A model generated the notes under the pieces. The model searched no databases. It was not told where the DNA came from and was given only the letters and a program-made list of their open reading frames with translations. Positions 1 through 8,654 of a stretch of 64,000 nt of DNA are shown one piece after another (within the stretch, counting starts at the first letter, position 1; each line of letters begins with the position of its first letter). The stretch comes from Mycolicibacter virginiensis (GTDB lineage: Bacteria > Actinomycetota > Actinomycetes > Mycobacteriales > Mycobacteriaceae): NCBI RefSeq assembly GCF_022374935.2, contig NZ_CP092430.2:4526001-4590000 (forward strand). The letters run 5' to 3'. A program made the translations under genes and the position numbers.

Positions 1-471
1 GGGTCGCGCCCGGCCAGCGACTGGCTGACCGGCAGTGATGTCGAGGTCGCCGACGGCGTGGTCTGCGACGCGGTCGGGCGCACCAACGCCCCCGATGTAT
101 GGGCGATCGGCGACGTGGCGTCCTGGCGGGATGCGACCGGAACCCAGATCCGCGTCGAGCACTGGAGCAACGTCGCCGATCAGGCGAGGACCCTGGTGGC
201 GGCGATGCTGAACCTGGAAGCGGTGGTGAGCCCGGGCGTGCCCTACTTCTGGAGCGACCAGTACGACGTCAAGATTCAATGCCTGGGCCGGCCCCGCGCC
301 GACGACACCGTGCACGTGGTCGACGATGACGGCCGCCGCTTCCTGGCCTACTACGAGCGTGACGGGGTGCTGGTCGCGGTGGTGGGCGCGGGCATCCCGG
401 AGAAGGTTCGGACCGCTCGCGCCGGGATCGCCGCCCGGGTGGCGATCGCCGAAGTGCTGCAGCCGGTCTAG
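1..471 (+). CDS. Ferredoxin reductase-type FAD protein, C-terminal part (5' truncated)
   Basis: The frame is open from base 1, so the gene begins outside the window; 156 residues are visible. The motif VWAIGDVASW is the second FAD-binding motif (the GD that contacts FAD ribityl) of the rubredoxin/ferredoxin reductase group. It is followed by HWSNVADQARTLVAAM and a sheet-rich tail typical of the Reductase_C domain. Such proteins pass electrons from NAD(P)H to a ferredoxin, often for a cytochrome P450 or a dioxygenase. The partner cannot be seen. The TAG stop overlaps the stop of the convergent DUF559 gene. Confidence 0.8.
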   Translation, partial: GSRPASDWLTGSDVEVADGVVCDAVGRTNAPDVWAIGDVASWRDATGTQIRVEHWSNVADQARTLVAAMLNLEAVVSPGVPYFWSDQYDVKIQCLGRPRADDTVHVVDDDGRRFLAYYERDGVLVAVVGAGIPEKVRTARAGIAARVAIAEVLQPV

Positions 472-1316
472 GGGCGCCAGCCGCGGGCGTGTAGCGCCTG
501 GGTGACACGGTGGATGGTCTCTTGGGGGTTGTCCTCGTTGATCACCTGGATGTTGATCCAGCCCAGGCGTTCCAGCTTGCGCTGGCGCTGGTGGTCTTTG
601 ACGTACTGCGCACGATCCTTCTGATGGTGTTCCCCGTCGTATTCGGCGGACACCTTGTAGTCCTCCCATCCCAGATCAAGCCAGGCGAACGGCCAGTAGC
701 GGCGGTCGCGCACCGGGATCTGGGTGGTCGGGGTGGGCAGGCCTGCGTCGACCAGCAGCAGCCGCAGCCAGGTCTCCTTGGGCGAGGCGGCGCCGGCGTC
801 AACGAGCGGAAGCGCCGCCCGCAGCCTTCGTAAATAGCGGGCGCCTTGGTGATGCTTGGCGATCAACAGCACGTCCTCGGTGCTGAACGGGGTAGCCCGG
901 GCCAGGGCGTCGAGCCGGGCGACCGCATTGCCGCGGGGCAGGTGGCGGGCCAGGTCGTAGGCGGTGCGGGCGGGTGTGGTGACCGGTAAGCCGGCGACTT
1001 TGGTGACCTCGTCGTCGGCGAGGGTTTCGTCGCGAACGATCAGGCCTGGTTGCGCGCGGGTGTTCTGCGCGATGAGCTCGATGTCCACGTCGGCATCCAC
1101 CCACTGAGCCCCATGCAGGGCCGAGGCGGCCAGGCCGGCGATCACCCCGTGACGCCTCGAGGCGAGCCATGCCGCCGTCGTGCGATCCCGCAAGGCGGGC
1201 GTTGTGTCCTTGCGGAGGTAGACCCCCCGAAAGAGCAGGCGATACCACCGCCGCAGCTCGTGGCGGGTCAGCCGGCCAGCGACGGTCGCCTCGCTGCCGA
1301 TGAAGACCCCGTCCAT
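468..1316 (-). CDS. DUF559-domain protein (Vsr/restriction-endonuclease-like fold)
   Basis: 282 residues. The N-terminal half resembles AbiEi-like winged-helix regions found in many mycobacterial DUF559 proteins (LTRHELRRWYRLLFRGVYL). The C-terminal half has the DUF559 pattern: DLGWEDYKVSAEYDGEHH, then RDR/QRKLERLGW, which matches the acidic-plus-basic core of very-short-patch-repair-like nucleases. No partner toxin is visible, and the actual activity of this large mycobacterial family is unknown to me. The ATG at 1316 is used. The gene lies downstream of recR on the same strand, separated by about 130 bp that contain a strong inverted repeat (1362-1418). Confidence 0.75.
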   Translation of the reverse strand: MDGVFIGSEATVAGRLTRHELRRWYRLLFRGVYLRKDTTPALRDRTTAAWLASRRHGVIAGLAASALHGAQWVDADVDIELIAQNTRAQPGLIVRDETLADDEVTKVAGLPVTTPARTAYDLARHLPRGNAVARLDALARATPFSTEDVLLIAKHHQGARYLRRLRAALPLVDAGAASPKETWLRLLLVDAGLPTPTTQIPVRDRRYWPFAWLDLGWEDYKVSAEYDGEHHQKDRAQYVKDHQRQRKLERLGWINIQVINEDNPQETIHRVTQALHARGWRP

Positions 1317-1361
1317 GGCGGAATGATGCCAGCGGCCACCGACACATCCGCTTCTCCTCGC

Positions 1362-1418
1362 CGAGACCGACTTTTTGCAGGGAAAGTGCGAGAAGGGGTC
1401 TGCAAAACGTCGGTTTCG
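1362..1418. repeat. Imperfect inverted repeat upstream of the DUF559 gene
   Basis: The arm at 1362-1380 (CGAGACCGACTTTTTGCAG) pairs with 1400-1418 (CTGCAAAACGTCGGTTTCG) at 17 of 19 positions, separated by 19 bp. It sits between the recR stop and the DUF559 start, about 45 bp before that start. It could be a terminator-like hairpin for recR, an operator, or the end of a small dispersed repeat. The T-run lies inside the stem rather than after it, which argues against a plain rho-independent terminator. Confidence 0.6.
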
Positions 1419-1446
1419 CGGAGGTGGAAGGGGTGCAGGCGGGAAG

Positions 1447-2058
1447 TCAGGCCATGGCGCGGCGGCCGGTGAAGGCCCGGCCCAGGGTCAGCTCGTCAGC
1501 GAACTCCAGGTCGCCGCCCATCGGCAGCCCGGACGCCAAACGCGTCACGCTGAGCCCGGGAATGTCGCGCAGCACCCGCACCAAATAGGTGGCGGTGGCC
1601 TCGCCCTCGGTGTTGGGGTCGGTGGCGATGATCACCTCGCTGACGTCCACCCCATCGACCCGCTCCCCGACCCGATTCAGCAGCTCACGCACCCGCAGTT
1701 GCTCGGGGCCGATCCCTGATAGGGGATCCAGCGCGCCGCCGAGCACGTGGTAGCGACCGCGGAACTCCCGGGTGCGTTCGATGGCGGCGACGTCCTTGGG
1801 CTCCTCGACGACGCAGATCTGGGCGAAGTCGCGGCGCGGGTCCCCGCAGATCCGGCACCGCTGAGCGTCGGAGACGTTGCCGCACACCTCACAGAACCGC
1901 ACCCCGTCGCGGACCTTGGTGAGCACCGCGGTGAGCCGGTCGATCTCCGGCGGCTCCACCGACAGCAGGTGAAACGCGATCCGCTGGGCGCTCTTGGGGC
2001 CGATGCCCGGCAGCTTGCCCAGCTCGTCGATCAGGTCCTGAACCGGACCCTCAAACAC
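1447..2058 (-). CDS. recR: Recombination mediator protein RecR
   Basis: 203 residues, the usual RecR length. Visible in order: N-terminal helix-hairpin-helix ([11 protein letters not shown], about residues 14-24), a four-cysteine zinc motif (CEVCGN...CRICGD, about 56-74), then a Toprim domain ([15 protein letters not shown] and later [11 protein letters not shown]). RecR works with RecF/RecO in loading RecA onto gapped DNA in the cytoplasm. The GTG start at 2056-2058 follows directly after the TAG stop of the upstream ybaB-like gene with no gap, so the two are almost certainly one translationally coupled operon. This order is conserved widely. Confidence 0.95.
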   Translation of the reverse strand: MFEGPVQDLIDELGKLPGIGPKSAQRIAFHLLSVEPPEIDRLTAVLTKVRDGVRFCEVCGNVSDAQRCRICGDPRRDFAQICVVEEPKDVAAIERTREFRGRYHVLGGALDPLSGIGPEQLRVRELLNRVGERVDGVDVSEVIIATDPNTEGEATATYLVRVLRDIPGLSVTRLASGLPMGGDLEFADELTLGRAFTGRRAMA

Positions 2059-2394
2059 CTAGGCTCCCGGCATGCCGAGCGCGCCACCCATGCCGCCGGC
2101 CAGCGGTGACAGCCGCTGCTGGGCCAGCGTGTGCGCCTTCTTCGAGGCGTCCGCGAGCGCTCCCACGAGCAGGTCCTGCAGGGTTTCGATGTCCTCGGGG
2201 TCGACGACCTTCGGGTCGATGTGCACCGCGAGCACCTCGCCGCTGCCGTTGGAGGTGACCTTGACCAGGCCGTTTCCGGCCTCCCCGTGCACCTCGGTGA
2301 CGGCCAGCTCCTGCTGCGCCTGCAGCAGGCGCTGCTGCATCTGCTGAGCCTGGGCCAGCAACGCCGACATGTCGGGCGGGCCTCCTGGTTGCAT
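2059..2394 (-). CDS. ebfC: YbaB/EbfC family nucleoid-associated protein
   Basis: 111 residues. [20 protein letters not shown] followed by [21 protein letters not shown] and [13 protein letters not shown] is the YbaB/EbfC signature: a small dimeric DNA-binding protein with a central sheet and terminal helices. It precedes recR on the minus strand and normally lies downstream of dnaX; here dnaX is about 6 kb away, as I recall for M. tuberculosis. The tail [12 protein letters not shown] is low complexity. Confidence 0.92.
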   Translation of the reverse strand: MQPGGPPDMSALLAQAQQMQQRLLQAQQELAVTEVHGEAGNGLVKVTSNGSGEVLAVHIDPKVVDPEDIETLQDLLVGALADASKKAHTLAQQRLSPLAGGMGGALGMPGA

Positions 2395-2513
2395 GACACT
2401 CCCCTTGCGTTGTCGTGTGCGTGGTCTCGACTGGGTTGCGGCTTGGTTACAGCTGGAGAGACCCGGTGCGTGTGAGAGTTCCAGCGTAGTCGGCCCCGGC
2501 CTACGTTGGCGGC

Positions 2514-3287
2514 GTGCGCGTACCAGTTCTTGTCCGTGTCGGTATCGCGATCACCACCGGCCTGGTGGTGGCCGCCGCGGTGCCGAGCGCCCCGCTGGCT
2601 CCCTTGGCCTCGGCAGCCCCCGGCAACATCGCCGGCATGATCGTGTTCCTCGACCCCGGACACAGCGGCGCGGGCGACCCCGCCGCTCTGTCACGCCAGG
2701 TACCCAACGGCCGCGGCGGCACCAAGAACTGCCAGACCAGCGGCACCGCGACCAACTCCGGCTATCCCGAGCACAGCTTCACCTGGGACACCACGCTGCG
2801 GATCCGCCAAGCCCTCAATGCCGCCGGCGTTCGCACCGCGATGTCGCGAGGTGACGACAACGGGCCGGCTCCGTGCATCGACGCACGCGCCGCAGCGGCC
2901 AATGCGCTGCACCCCAATGCCATCGTGTCCATCCACGCCGACGGCGGGCAGCCCGCCGGCCGCGGGTTCCACGTCAACTACTCCGCGCCTCCGCTGAACC
3001 CGGCCCAGGAGGGCCCGGCGGTGCGGTTCGCCCAGATCATGCGCAGCCAGTTGCAGGCGGCGGGCATTCCGCCGGCCAACTACATCGGCACCGACGGCTT
3101 GAAGGGTCGCGCCGACCTCGCCGGGCTCAACCTGGCCGAATACCCTTCGGTCCTGGTCGAGCTGGGCAACATGAAAAACGCCACCGATGCGGCCCTGATG
3201 GAGAGTCCGGCGGGCCGCCAGCGCTACGCCGACGCGGTCGCGCGCGGCATCGCCAGTTTCCTGAGCGCTCAGACACAAGTGCCCTAA
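2514..3287 (+). CDS. ami1: Secreted zinc N-acetylmuramoyl-L-alanine amidase (Ami1/Rv3717 type)
   Basis: 257 residues from GTG 2514, with an N-terminal signal peptide (hydrophobic about residues 5-33, likely cut after LASAA). The Amidase_3 fold is marked by FLDPGHSG (zinc His, about 50), a Glu in [16 protein letters not shown] (zinc His, about 140) and VELGNM (catalytic Glu). Cysteines in NCQTSG and APCIDARA suit the disulfide known for Rv3717. It should cleave the stem peptide from N-acetylmuramic acid in the cell wall during septum resolution. It is divergent from ebfC-recR, with about 120 bp of shared promoter space. A second, closely similar copy lies at 29810-30550. Confidence 0.92.
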   Translation: MRVPVLVRVGIAITTGLVVAAAVPSAPLAPLASAAPGNIAGMIVFLDPGHSGAGDPAALSRQVPNGRGGTKNCQTSGTATNSGYPEHSFTWDTTLRIRQALNAAGVRTAMSRGDDNGPAPCIDARAAAANALHPNAIVSIHADGGQPAGRGFHVNYSAPPLNPAQEGPAVRFAQIMRSQLQAAGIPPANYIGTDGLKGRADLAGLNLAEYPSVLVELGNMKNATDAALMESPAGRQRYADAVARGIASFLSAQTQVP

Positions 3288-3340
3288 CTCGCAGCACTGC
3301 TGCGTGCACGCCCGCCGATCCGCCGTTAGCGTGGGAGGTG

Positions 3341-4720
3341 ATGTCCGTTCGGCCGGCCGATACACCGACATCCCACGCGCGGGGGGTGCGGCTGCTGCTG
3401 GACAGCTACCGCAACATCCCCGCTGACGAATCGGTCCGGCTGGCCAAGCCCACCTCCAACCTGTTTCGGGCGCGCGCGAGGCGCCAGGCACCAGGTCTGG
3501 ACACCTCGGGCCTGGTGAGCGTCATCGCCGTCGACCCGGAGAATCGCACCGCCGACGTCGACGGCATGTGCACCTACGAGGATCTGGTCGCCGCCACCCT
3601 TCCCTACGGCCTGGCGCCGTTGGTGGTCCCGCAGCTCAAGACGATCACCGTCGGCGGTGCGGTCAGCGGGCTGGGAATCGAGTCTGCGTCGTTCCGCAAC
3701 GGGCTTCCCCACGAGTCGGTGCTGGAGATGGACGTGCTCACCGGCGACGGCGAACTGCTGACGGTATCGCGTGACGAGCATGAAGATCTGTTCCACGCGT
3801 TTCCGAATTCCTATGGAACGCTGGGGTATTCGACGCGCCTGCGGATCGAATTGGAGGCCGTAAAGCCATTCGTCGCGTTGCGGCACATCCGCTTCGATTC
3901 CCTGGACGAGCTGGTCGCGACGATGGACCGCATCATCGATACCGGCGGGCTCGAAGGCGTTCCGGTGGATTACCTCGACGGCGTGGTGTTCAGCCCCCGG
4001 GAAAGCTACCTGTGTGTCGGTATCGCGACCGATTCCCCCGGCGCCGTCAGCGACTACACCGGCCAGCAGATCTACTACCGCTCGATTAGGCACGCGCACG
4101 GGATCAAAGACGACCGGCTGACCATCCACGACTACCTGTGGCGCTGGGACACCGACTGGTTCTGGTGCTCGCGCGCGTTCGGCGCCCAGCATCCCCTGGT
4201 GCGCCGGTGGTGGCCGCGGCGCTACCGGCGCAGCAGTGTCTACTCGAAGCTGATCGCCTACGACCAGCGCTTCGCCATCGCCGACCGGATCGAGAAGCGG
4301 CACAACCGCCCACCTCGCGAGCGAGTGGTGCAGGACATCGAGGTCCCGCTGGAGCGCTGCCGGCAATTCCTGGACTGGTTCTTCGCTCACGTCCCGATCG
4401 AACCGGTGTGGTTGTGCCCGCTCCGGCTGCGCGGCGACGAGGAGTGGCCGCTGTACCCGATTCGGTCTAATCGCACCTACGTCAACGTCGGGTTCTGGTC
4501 GTCAGTCCCGGCCGGCGCCACCGAGGGCGCTACCAATCGGCTGATCGAGGCCAAGGTGAGCGAGCTCGACGGCCACAAGTCGTTGTACTCCGACTCCTAC
4601 TACACCGCCGCGGAGTTTGACGAGCTCTACGGCGGTGAAACCTATCGGAGGATCAAGAAGACTTACGACCCCGACTCGCGGCTACTGGACCTCTACGCCA
4701 AGGCGGTGCGACGACGATGA
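3341..4720 (+). CDS. FAD-binding oxidoreductase (Rv3719 type, DHCR24-like fold)
   Basis: 459 residues from ATG 3341, which follows GGGAGGTG; a longer open frame upstream is only the shadow of the amidase gene. The FAD_binding_4 domain is seen in VDGMCTYEDLVAATLPYGLA, VPQLKTITVGGAVSGLGIES and SFRNGLPHESV, like delta24-sterol-reductase-type flavoproteins. Its stop overlaps the start of the methyltransferase gene (ATGA). The same oxidoreductase plus SAM-methyltransferase pairing makes 10-methyl branched fatty acids in actinobacteria (BfaA/BfaB, TmsA/TmsB), so a role in reducing a methylene-fatty acyl intermediate is a reasonable inference, not proven here. Confidence 0.85.
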   Translation: MSVRPADTPTSHARGVRLLLDSYRNIPADESVRLAKPTSNLFRARARRQAPGLDTSGLVSVIAVDPENRTADVDGMCTYEDLVAATLPYGLAPLVVPQLKTITVGGAVSGLGIESASFRNGLPHESVLEMDVLTGDGELLTVSRDEHEDLFHAFPNSYGTLGYSTRLRIELEAVKPFVALRHIRFDSLDELVATMDRIIDTGGLEGVPVDYLDGVVFSPRESYLCVGIATDSPGAVSDYTGQQIYYRSIRHAHGIKDDRLTIHDYLWRWDTDWFWCSRAFGAQHPLVRRWWPRRYRRSSVYSKLIAYDQRFAIADRIEKRHNRPPRERVVQDIEVPLERCRQFLDWFFAHVPIEPVWLCPLRLRGDEEWPLYPIRSNRTYVNVGFWSSVPAGATEGATNRLIEAKVSELDGHKSLYSDSYYTAAEFDELYGGETYRRIKKTYDPDSRLLDLYAKAVRRR

Positions 4721-6021
4721 CGATCGACAGCGAGCAGGTACGCACGCCGACCGGCAGATTGAGCCTGGCCCAGGTGCTGGAGACCCTGGCCACCGACGGA
4801 CACCTGCCGCTGCGCTTCACCGCCTACGACGGCAGCAGCACCGGCCCCGAGGACGCACCCTTGGGCCTGGACTTGCTGACGCCGCGCGGCACCACCTATC
4901 TGGCCACCGCGCCGGGCGACCTGGGGATGGCCCGGGCCTACATCTCCGGTGACCTGGGGCTGCACGGCGTGCACCCCGGCGATCCCTATCGGCTGCTCAA
5001 GGCGCTGGCCGACGAGCTGCACTTCAAACGGCCCTCGCCCAGAGTGCTGGCCAACATCGTGCGCTCGATCGGGATCGAACATCTGGTGCCGATCGCCCCG
5101 CCACCCCAAGAGGCACTCCCCCGGTGGCGACGTATCGCGGAAGGTTTGCGGCACAGCAAGTCTCGGGATGCCGGGGCGATCCATCACCACTACGACGTGT
5201 CCAACGACTTCTACGAGTGGGTGCTCGGTCCGTCGATGACTTACACCTGCGCGGTCTATCCAACGCCGGATGCGACGCTGGAGCAGGCCCAGGAGAACAA
5301 GTACCGGCTGGTCTTCGACAAGCTGCGGTTGAGCCCCGGAGACGTGCTGCTCGACGTGGGCTGCGGCTGGGGCGGCATGGTGCGCTACGCGGCGCGCCAC
5401 GGGGTGCGTGCTATCGGTGCGACGCTGTCGGCCGAGCAGGCCCAGTGGGCGCAGCGCGCGATCGCCGACGCCGGCCTGTCCGACCGAGCCGAGGTGCGGC
5501 ACTGCGACTACCGCGACGTCGGCGAATCCGGGTTCGACGCGGTCTCCTCGATCGGGATGACCGAACACATCGGCGTGGCCAACTACCCCGCCTACTTCGG
5601 ATTCCTCAAGTCCAAGCTGCGTCCCGGCGGCCTGCTGCTCAACCACTGCATCACCCGGGCAGACAACAAATCCACTGCGGCCGCAGGCGATTTCATCGAC
5701 CGCTATGTGTTCCCCGACGGAGAGCTGGCCGGATCCGGCCGGATCATCAGCGAGATTCAGGACGTCGGCCTCGAGGTACTGCACACCGAGAACCTGCGCA
5801 ACCACTACGAGCTGACCCTGCGCGACTGGTGCGCCAACCTGGTGGCGCACTGGGACGACGCCGTGGCCGAGGTCGGGCTGGCCACCGCCAAGGTCTGGGG
5901 CCTGTACATGGCCGGTTCGCGGCTGGGCTTCGAGCACAACGGCATTCAGCTTCATCACGCGCTGGCGGTCAACGGCGCCGACGGCGCCGGCCTGCCGCTG
6001 CGGCCGTGGTGGCGGCCCTAG
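4717..6021 (+). CDS. Cyclopropane-fatty-acyl-phospholipid synthase-like SAM methyltransferase, copy 1 (Rv3720 type)
   Basis: 434 residues; the ATG overlaps the previous stop by four bases. The C-terminal domain has HHHYDVSNDFYEWVLGPSMT (about 157-176), the SAM motif LLDVGCGWGGMVRYA (about 211-225) and SSIGMTEHIG, all hallmarks of CFA synthases. The N-terminal 150 residues form the extra domain found in long CFA synthases. Substrate is likely a phospholipid-bound unsaturated fatty acid; product could be a cyclopropane or a methyl/methylene branch. It pairs with the FAD oxidoreductase before it and is paralogous to 7340-8650. Confidence 0.88.
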   Translation: MTIDSEQVRTPTGRLSLAQVLETLATDGHLPLRFTAYDGSSTGPEDAPLGLDLLTPRGTTYLATAPGDLGMARAYISGDLGLHGVHPGDPYRLLKALADELHFKRPSPRVLANIVRSIGIEHLVPIAPPPQEALPRWRRIAEGLRHSKSRDAGAIHHHYDVSNDFYEWVLGPSMTYTCAVYPTPDATLEQAQENKYRLVFDKLRLSPGDVLLDVGCGWGGMVRYAARHGVRAIGATLSAEQAQWAQRAIADAGLSDRAEVRHCDYRDVGESGFDAVSSIGMTEHIGVANYPAYFGFLKSKLRPGGLLLNHCITRADNKSTAAAGDFIDRYVFPDGELAGSGRIISEIQDVGLEVLHTENLRNHYELTLRDWCANLVAHWDDAVAEVGLATAKVWGLYMAGSRLGFEHNGIQLHHALAVNGADGAGLPLRPWWRP

Positions 6022-6034
6022 GAGCTCTAAAGCC

Positions 6035-7267
6035 CTAGCGGCTCTGGCGGCGCGCGAAGGCCGGGGCGCGCTCCGGGCGCACGCCCACACCGACCAGGTA
6101 AGCCGGAATCGCCGAGAGCCAGGGCAACATCGCGAACAGCCTGCCCACGCTCGCCGGCGGGCTGAGGTTCTGGCCGCGCAGGATGGGGTTCAGCGCCCGG
6201 TGCGCTGCCCGCTGCACCGATTGGGTGACGACGGTGGGCAGCTGTCGACGTCGCTGCACGGCGGCCAGATCCCGAGCGGTCACCCGCCCTTGCCGGAGCG
6301 GCTCGGCCAGGATGGTCGCGGCGGCCACCGCATCCTGCACCGCCAGGTTGATGCCGACCCCACCCACCGGTGACATGGCGTGTGCGGCGTCGCCGATACA
6401 CAACAGCCCGTCAATGCTCCAGTGCCGCAACCGATTCACCCGCACATCAAGGTGTTTGACGTCGTCCAGGCTCTGCAGCGCCTCCACCGAATCCGCGGCC
6501 TCGGGAATGAGCTCGACCACGTCACGGCGGAACCCCTCGATACCGCGGGCCCGCTTGTCGGCGTCGGTGCCCTTGCGCCCCAGGTAGGCGACCTGAAAGT
6601 AACTGTCGCGCGGAATCATGATCGCGGCCCGCCCCGGTCCGAGGCGGGGTAACAAGGTGGGCTGGGTGGCGCGGTCGTTCGGCAGCCGGAACCACCACAC
6701 ATCGAAGTTCACCGGAAACTCGCGTGAGTGCAGGCCCGCCTCATGCCGTGCGACCGACCAGCGCCCGTCGCAGGCCACCGTGAGATCGGCACGCAGTTCC
6801 CCGGTGCCCTCGGCGTCGCGGTAGCGCACTCCGGCCACCCGCCCGTTCTCGTGCAGCAGCCCGGTGACCTCGGTCTGCATTCGCAAGGTGAACGTCGGCT
6901 CGGTCTGCGCGGACTCGGCGAGCAGGTTGAGCAGGTCCCACTGCGGCACCATCGCAACGTAGGGGTGCGGCTGGCGACGCAGCCGGCCGAAATCGACCAC
7001 CGTGACGTCGCGCCCGGCCACGTCGAGGCTGACCTGATGGATCTCACTGTGCGCCAGCGTGGTGAAGCGCTCCCAGAGCCCGAGCTCATCAAGAAGACGC
7101 AGGGTCGTGGGGTGCACGGTGTCGCCACGGAAATCACGCAGGAAGTCGGCGTGCTTCTCCAGCAGCGTCACCGCTATGCCGGCCCGGGCCAGCAACAGTC
7201 CGAGAACCATGCCTGCCGGTCCGCCACCGACGATCGCGCAGGTGGTTGCTTCGGTCATATCGCCCAT
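6035..7267 (-). CDS. FAD-dependent monooxygenase, UbiH/p-hydroxybenzoate-hydroxylase type
   Basis: 410 residues. Rossmann motif IVGGGPAGMVLGLLLARAG near residues 12-30, the DG motif VACDGRWSVARH around 170, and the FAD GD motif CIGDAAHAMSPVGGVGINLA around 290 are all present, as in class A flavin monooxygenases. ATGs at 7267 and 7258 are both possible; 7258 (MTEATT) leaves the usual short N-terminus. It lies opposite and between the two methyltransferase paralogs, with only about 70 bp to the second. The substrate is unknown; an aromatic or lipid hydroxylation is possible. Confidence 0.85.
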   Translation of the reverse strand: MGDMTEATTCAIVGGGPAGMVLGLLLARAGIAVTLLEKHADFLRDFRGDTVHPTTLRLLDELGLWERFTTLAHSEIHQVSLDVAGRDVTVVDFGRLRRQPHPYVAMVPQWDLLNLLAESAQTEPTFTLRMQTEVTGLLHENGRVAGVRYRDAEGTGELRADLTVACDGRWSVARHEAGLHSREFPVNFDVWWFRLPNDRATQPTLLPRLGPGRAAIMIPRDSYFQVAYLGRKGTDADKRARGIEGFRRDVVELIPEAADSVEALQSLDDVKHLDVRVNRLRHWSIDGLLCIGDAAHAMSPVGGVGINLAVQDAVAAATILAEPLRQGRVTARDLAAVQRRRQLPTVVTQSVQRAAHRALNPILRGQNLSPPASVGRLFAMLPWLSAIPAYLVGVGVRPERAPAFARRQSR

Positions 7268-7339
7268 TGCGGTGCCACGTTACGCGTGTTTGAGGCGGCG
7301 CCCGGGCGGTTATTCGCATCTCGGCAAGGGGGGTACATC

Positions 7340-8650
7340 ATGACTGCCAAAACACTGACCAAAGGCACGAAAACCACCAACGGCAAGCTCGGTTTGGCCG
7401 AGGTTCTGATGCTCCTGGCGGGCGGAGGCCAGCCACCGCTGAGGATCTCCGCCTACGACGGCAGCAGCGTGGGCCCCAGCGACACGGAGCTGGGCGTCGA
7501 TCTGCTGAATTCCCGCGCCACCGCCTATCTGGCCACGTCACTCGGTCAGCTCGGGATCGCCCGCGCCTATGTCGCCGGTGACCTGGAACTGCGCGGCGTG
7601 CATCCCGGCAATCCGTACCCGGTGCTCAACGCCATGGCGGACCTGGAGTTCAAGCACCCGTCGCCACGCGAGTTGGCCAACATCGTCCGGTCTATCGGGC
7701 TGAAGAACCTGAAGCCGATCGCGCCACCGCCGGAGGAAGCCCCACCCCGATGGCGTCGTACCGCGGAGGGACTGCGGCATTCCAAGGCTCGCGACGCCGA
7801 CGCGATCCATCACCACTACGACGTCTCCAACACCTTCTACGAGTGGGTGCTCGGCCCATCGATGACCTACAGCTGTGCGATCTACCCCAACCCCGGCGCG
7901 AGCCTGGAGGAAGCGCAGGAGAACAAGTACCGACTGATCTTCGAAAAGCTGCGCCTGCAAGCCGGCGACCGGTTGCTCGATGTGGGCTGCGGCTGGGGCG
8001 GCATGGTGCGCTACGCGGCGCGCCGCGGCGTTCAGGCGCTCGGGGTGAGCCTGTCGGCCGAACAGGTCGAGTGGGCACGAGCGGCAATCGCCGACGAGGG
8101 ACTCGCGGGCCTGGCCGAGGTGCGGCACTGCGACTACCGCGACATCCGCGAGGACGGGTTCGACGCCATCTCATCGATCGGGGTGAGCGAGCACATCGGG
8201 GTGAAGAATTACCGCTCCTACTTCGGATTCCTCAAGTCGAAGTTGCGCACCGGCGGGTTGCTGCTCAATCAATGCGTGACGCTGCCGGACAACTCGATCT
8301 ACCGCGGCGACGCCTTCACCGACCGCTACGTCTTCCCCGACGGCGAGATCACCGGCTCGGGCCGTGTGATCTCCGACATTCAGCAGACCGGGCTCGAAGT
8401 GCTGCATGAGGAGGACTTCCGCCACCACTACGCGATGACGCTGCGGCAGTGGAGCCGCAACCTGGTGTCGCACTGGGACGAGGCCGTCGCCGAGGTCGGG
8501 CTGGGCCGGGCCAAGGTGTGGGGGCTGTACATGGCGGCCTCGGTGCTGTGCTTCGAACGCAACCTGTTCCAGCTGCATCAGGTGTTGGCCAGCAACGTCG
8601 ACGGGGACGGCGACGACGACCTGCCGCTGCGGCCTTGGTGGCAGCCTTAG
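7340..8650 (+). CDS. Cyclopropane-fatty-acyl-phospholipid synthase-like SAM methyltransferase, copy 2
   Basis: 436 residues from ATG 7340, preceded by AAGGGGGGT; a longer frame upstream is a shadow of the monooxygenase. It matches copy 1 almost throughout: HHHYDVSNTFYEWVLGPSMT, LLDVGCGWGGMVRYAARRG, SSIGVSEHIG and the ending LPLRPWWQP. The main differences are the N-terminal 20 residues and the segment after LLLNQCV. The duplication looks local, with the monooxygenase between the copies. No oxidoreductase precedes this copy, so it either shares the one at 3341 or makes a cyclopropane product alone. Confidence 0.88.
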   Translation: MTAKTLTKGTKTTNGKLGLAEVLMLLAGGGQPPLRISAYDGSSVGPSDTELGVDLLNSRATAYLATSLGQLGIARAYVAGDLELRGVHPGNPYPVLNAMADLEFKHPSPRELANIVRSIGLKNLKPIAPPPEEAPPRWRRTAEGLRHSKARDADAIHHHYDVSNTFYEWVLGPSMTYSCAIYPNPGASLEEAQENKYRLIFEKLRLQAGDRLLDVGCGWGGMVRYAARRGVQALGVSLSAEQVEWARAAIADEGLAGLAEVRHCDYRDIREDGFDAISSIGVSEHIGVKNYRSYFGFLKSKLRTGGLLLNQCVTLPDNSIYRGDAFTDRYVFPDGEITGSGRVISDIQQTGLEVLHEEDFRHHYAMTLRQWSRNLVSHWDEAVAEVGLGRAKVWGLYMAASVLCFERNLFQLHQVLASNVDGDGDDDLPLRPWWQP

Positions 8651-8654
8651 CCGA

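Noticed and set aside
468..1316. AbiEi-type antitoxin of a toxin-antitoxin pair
   Set aside because: Only the N-terminal shape is similar; the C-terminus is DUF559 and no AbiEii-like toxin gene is adjacent.
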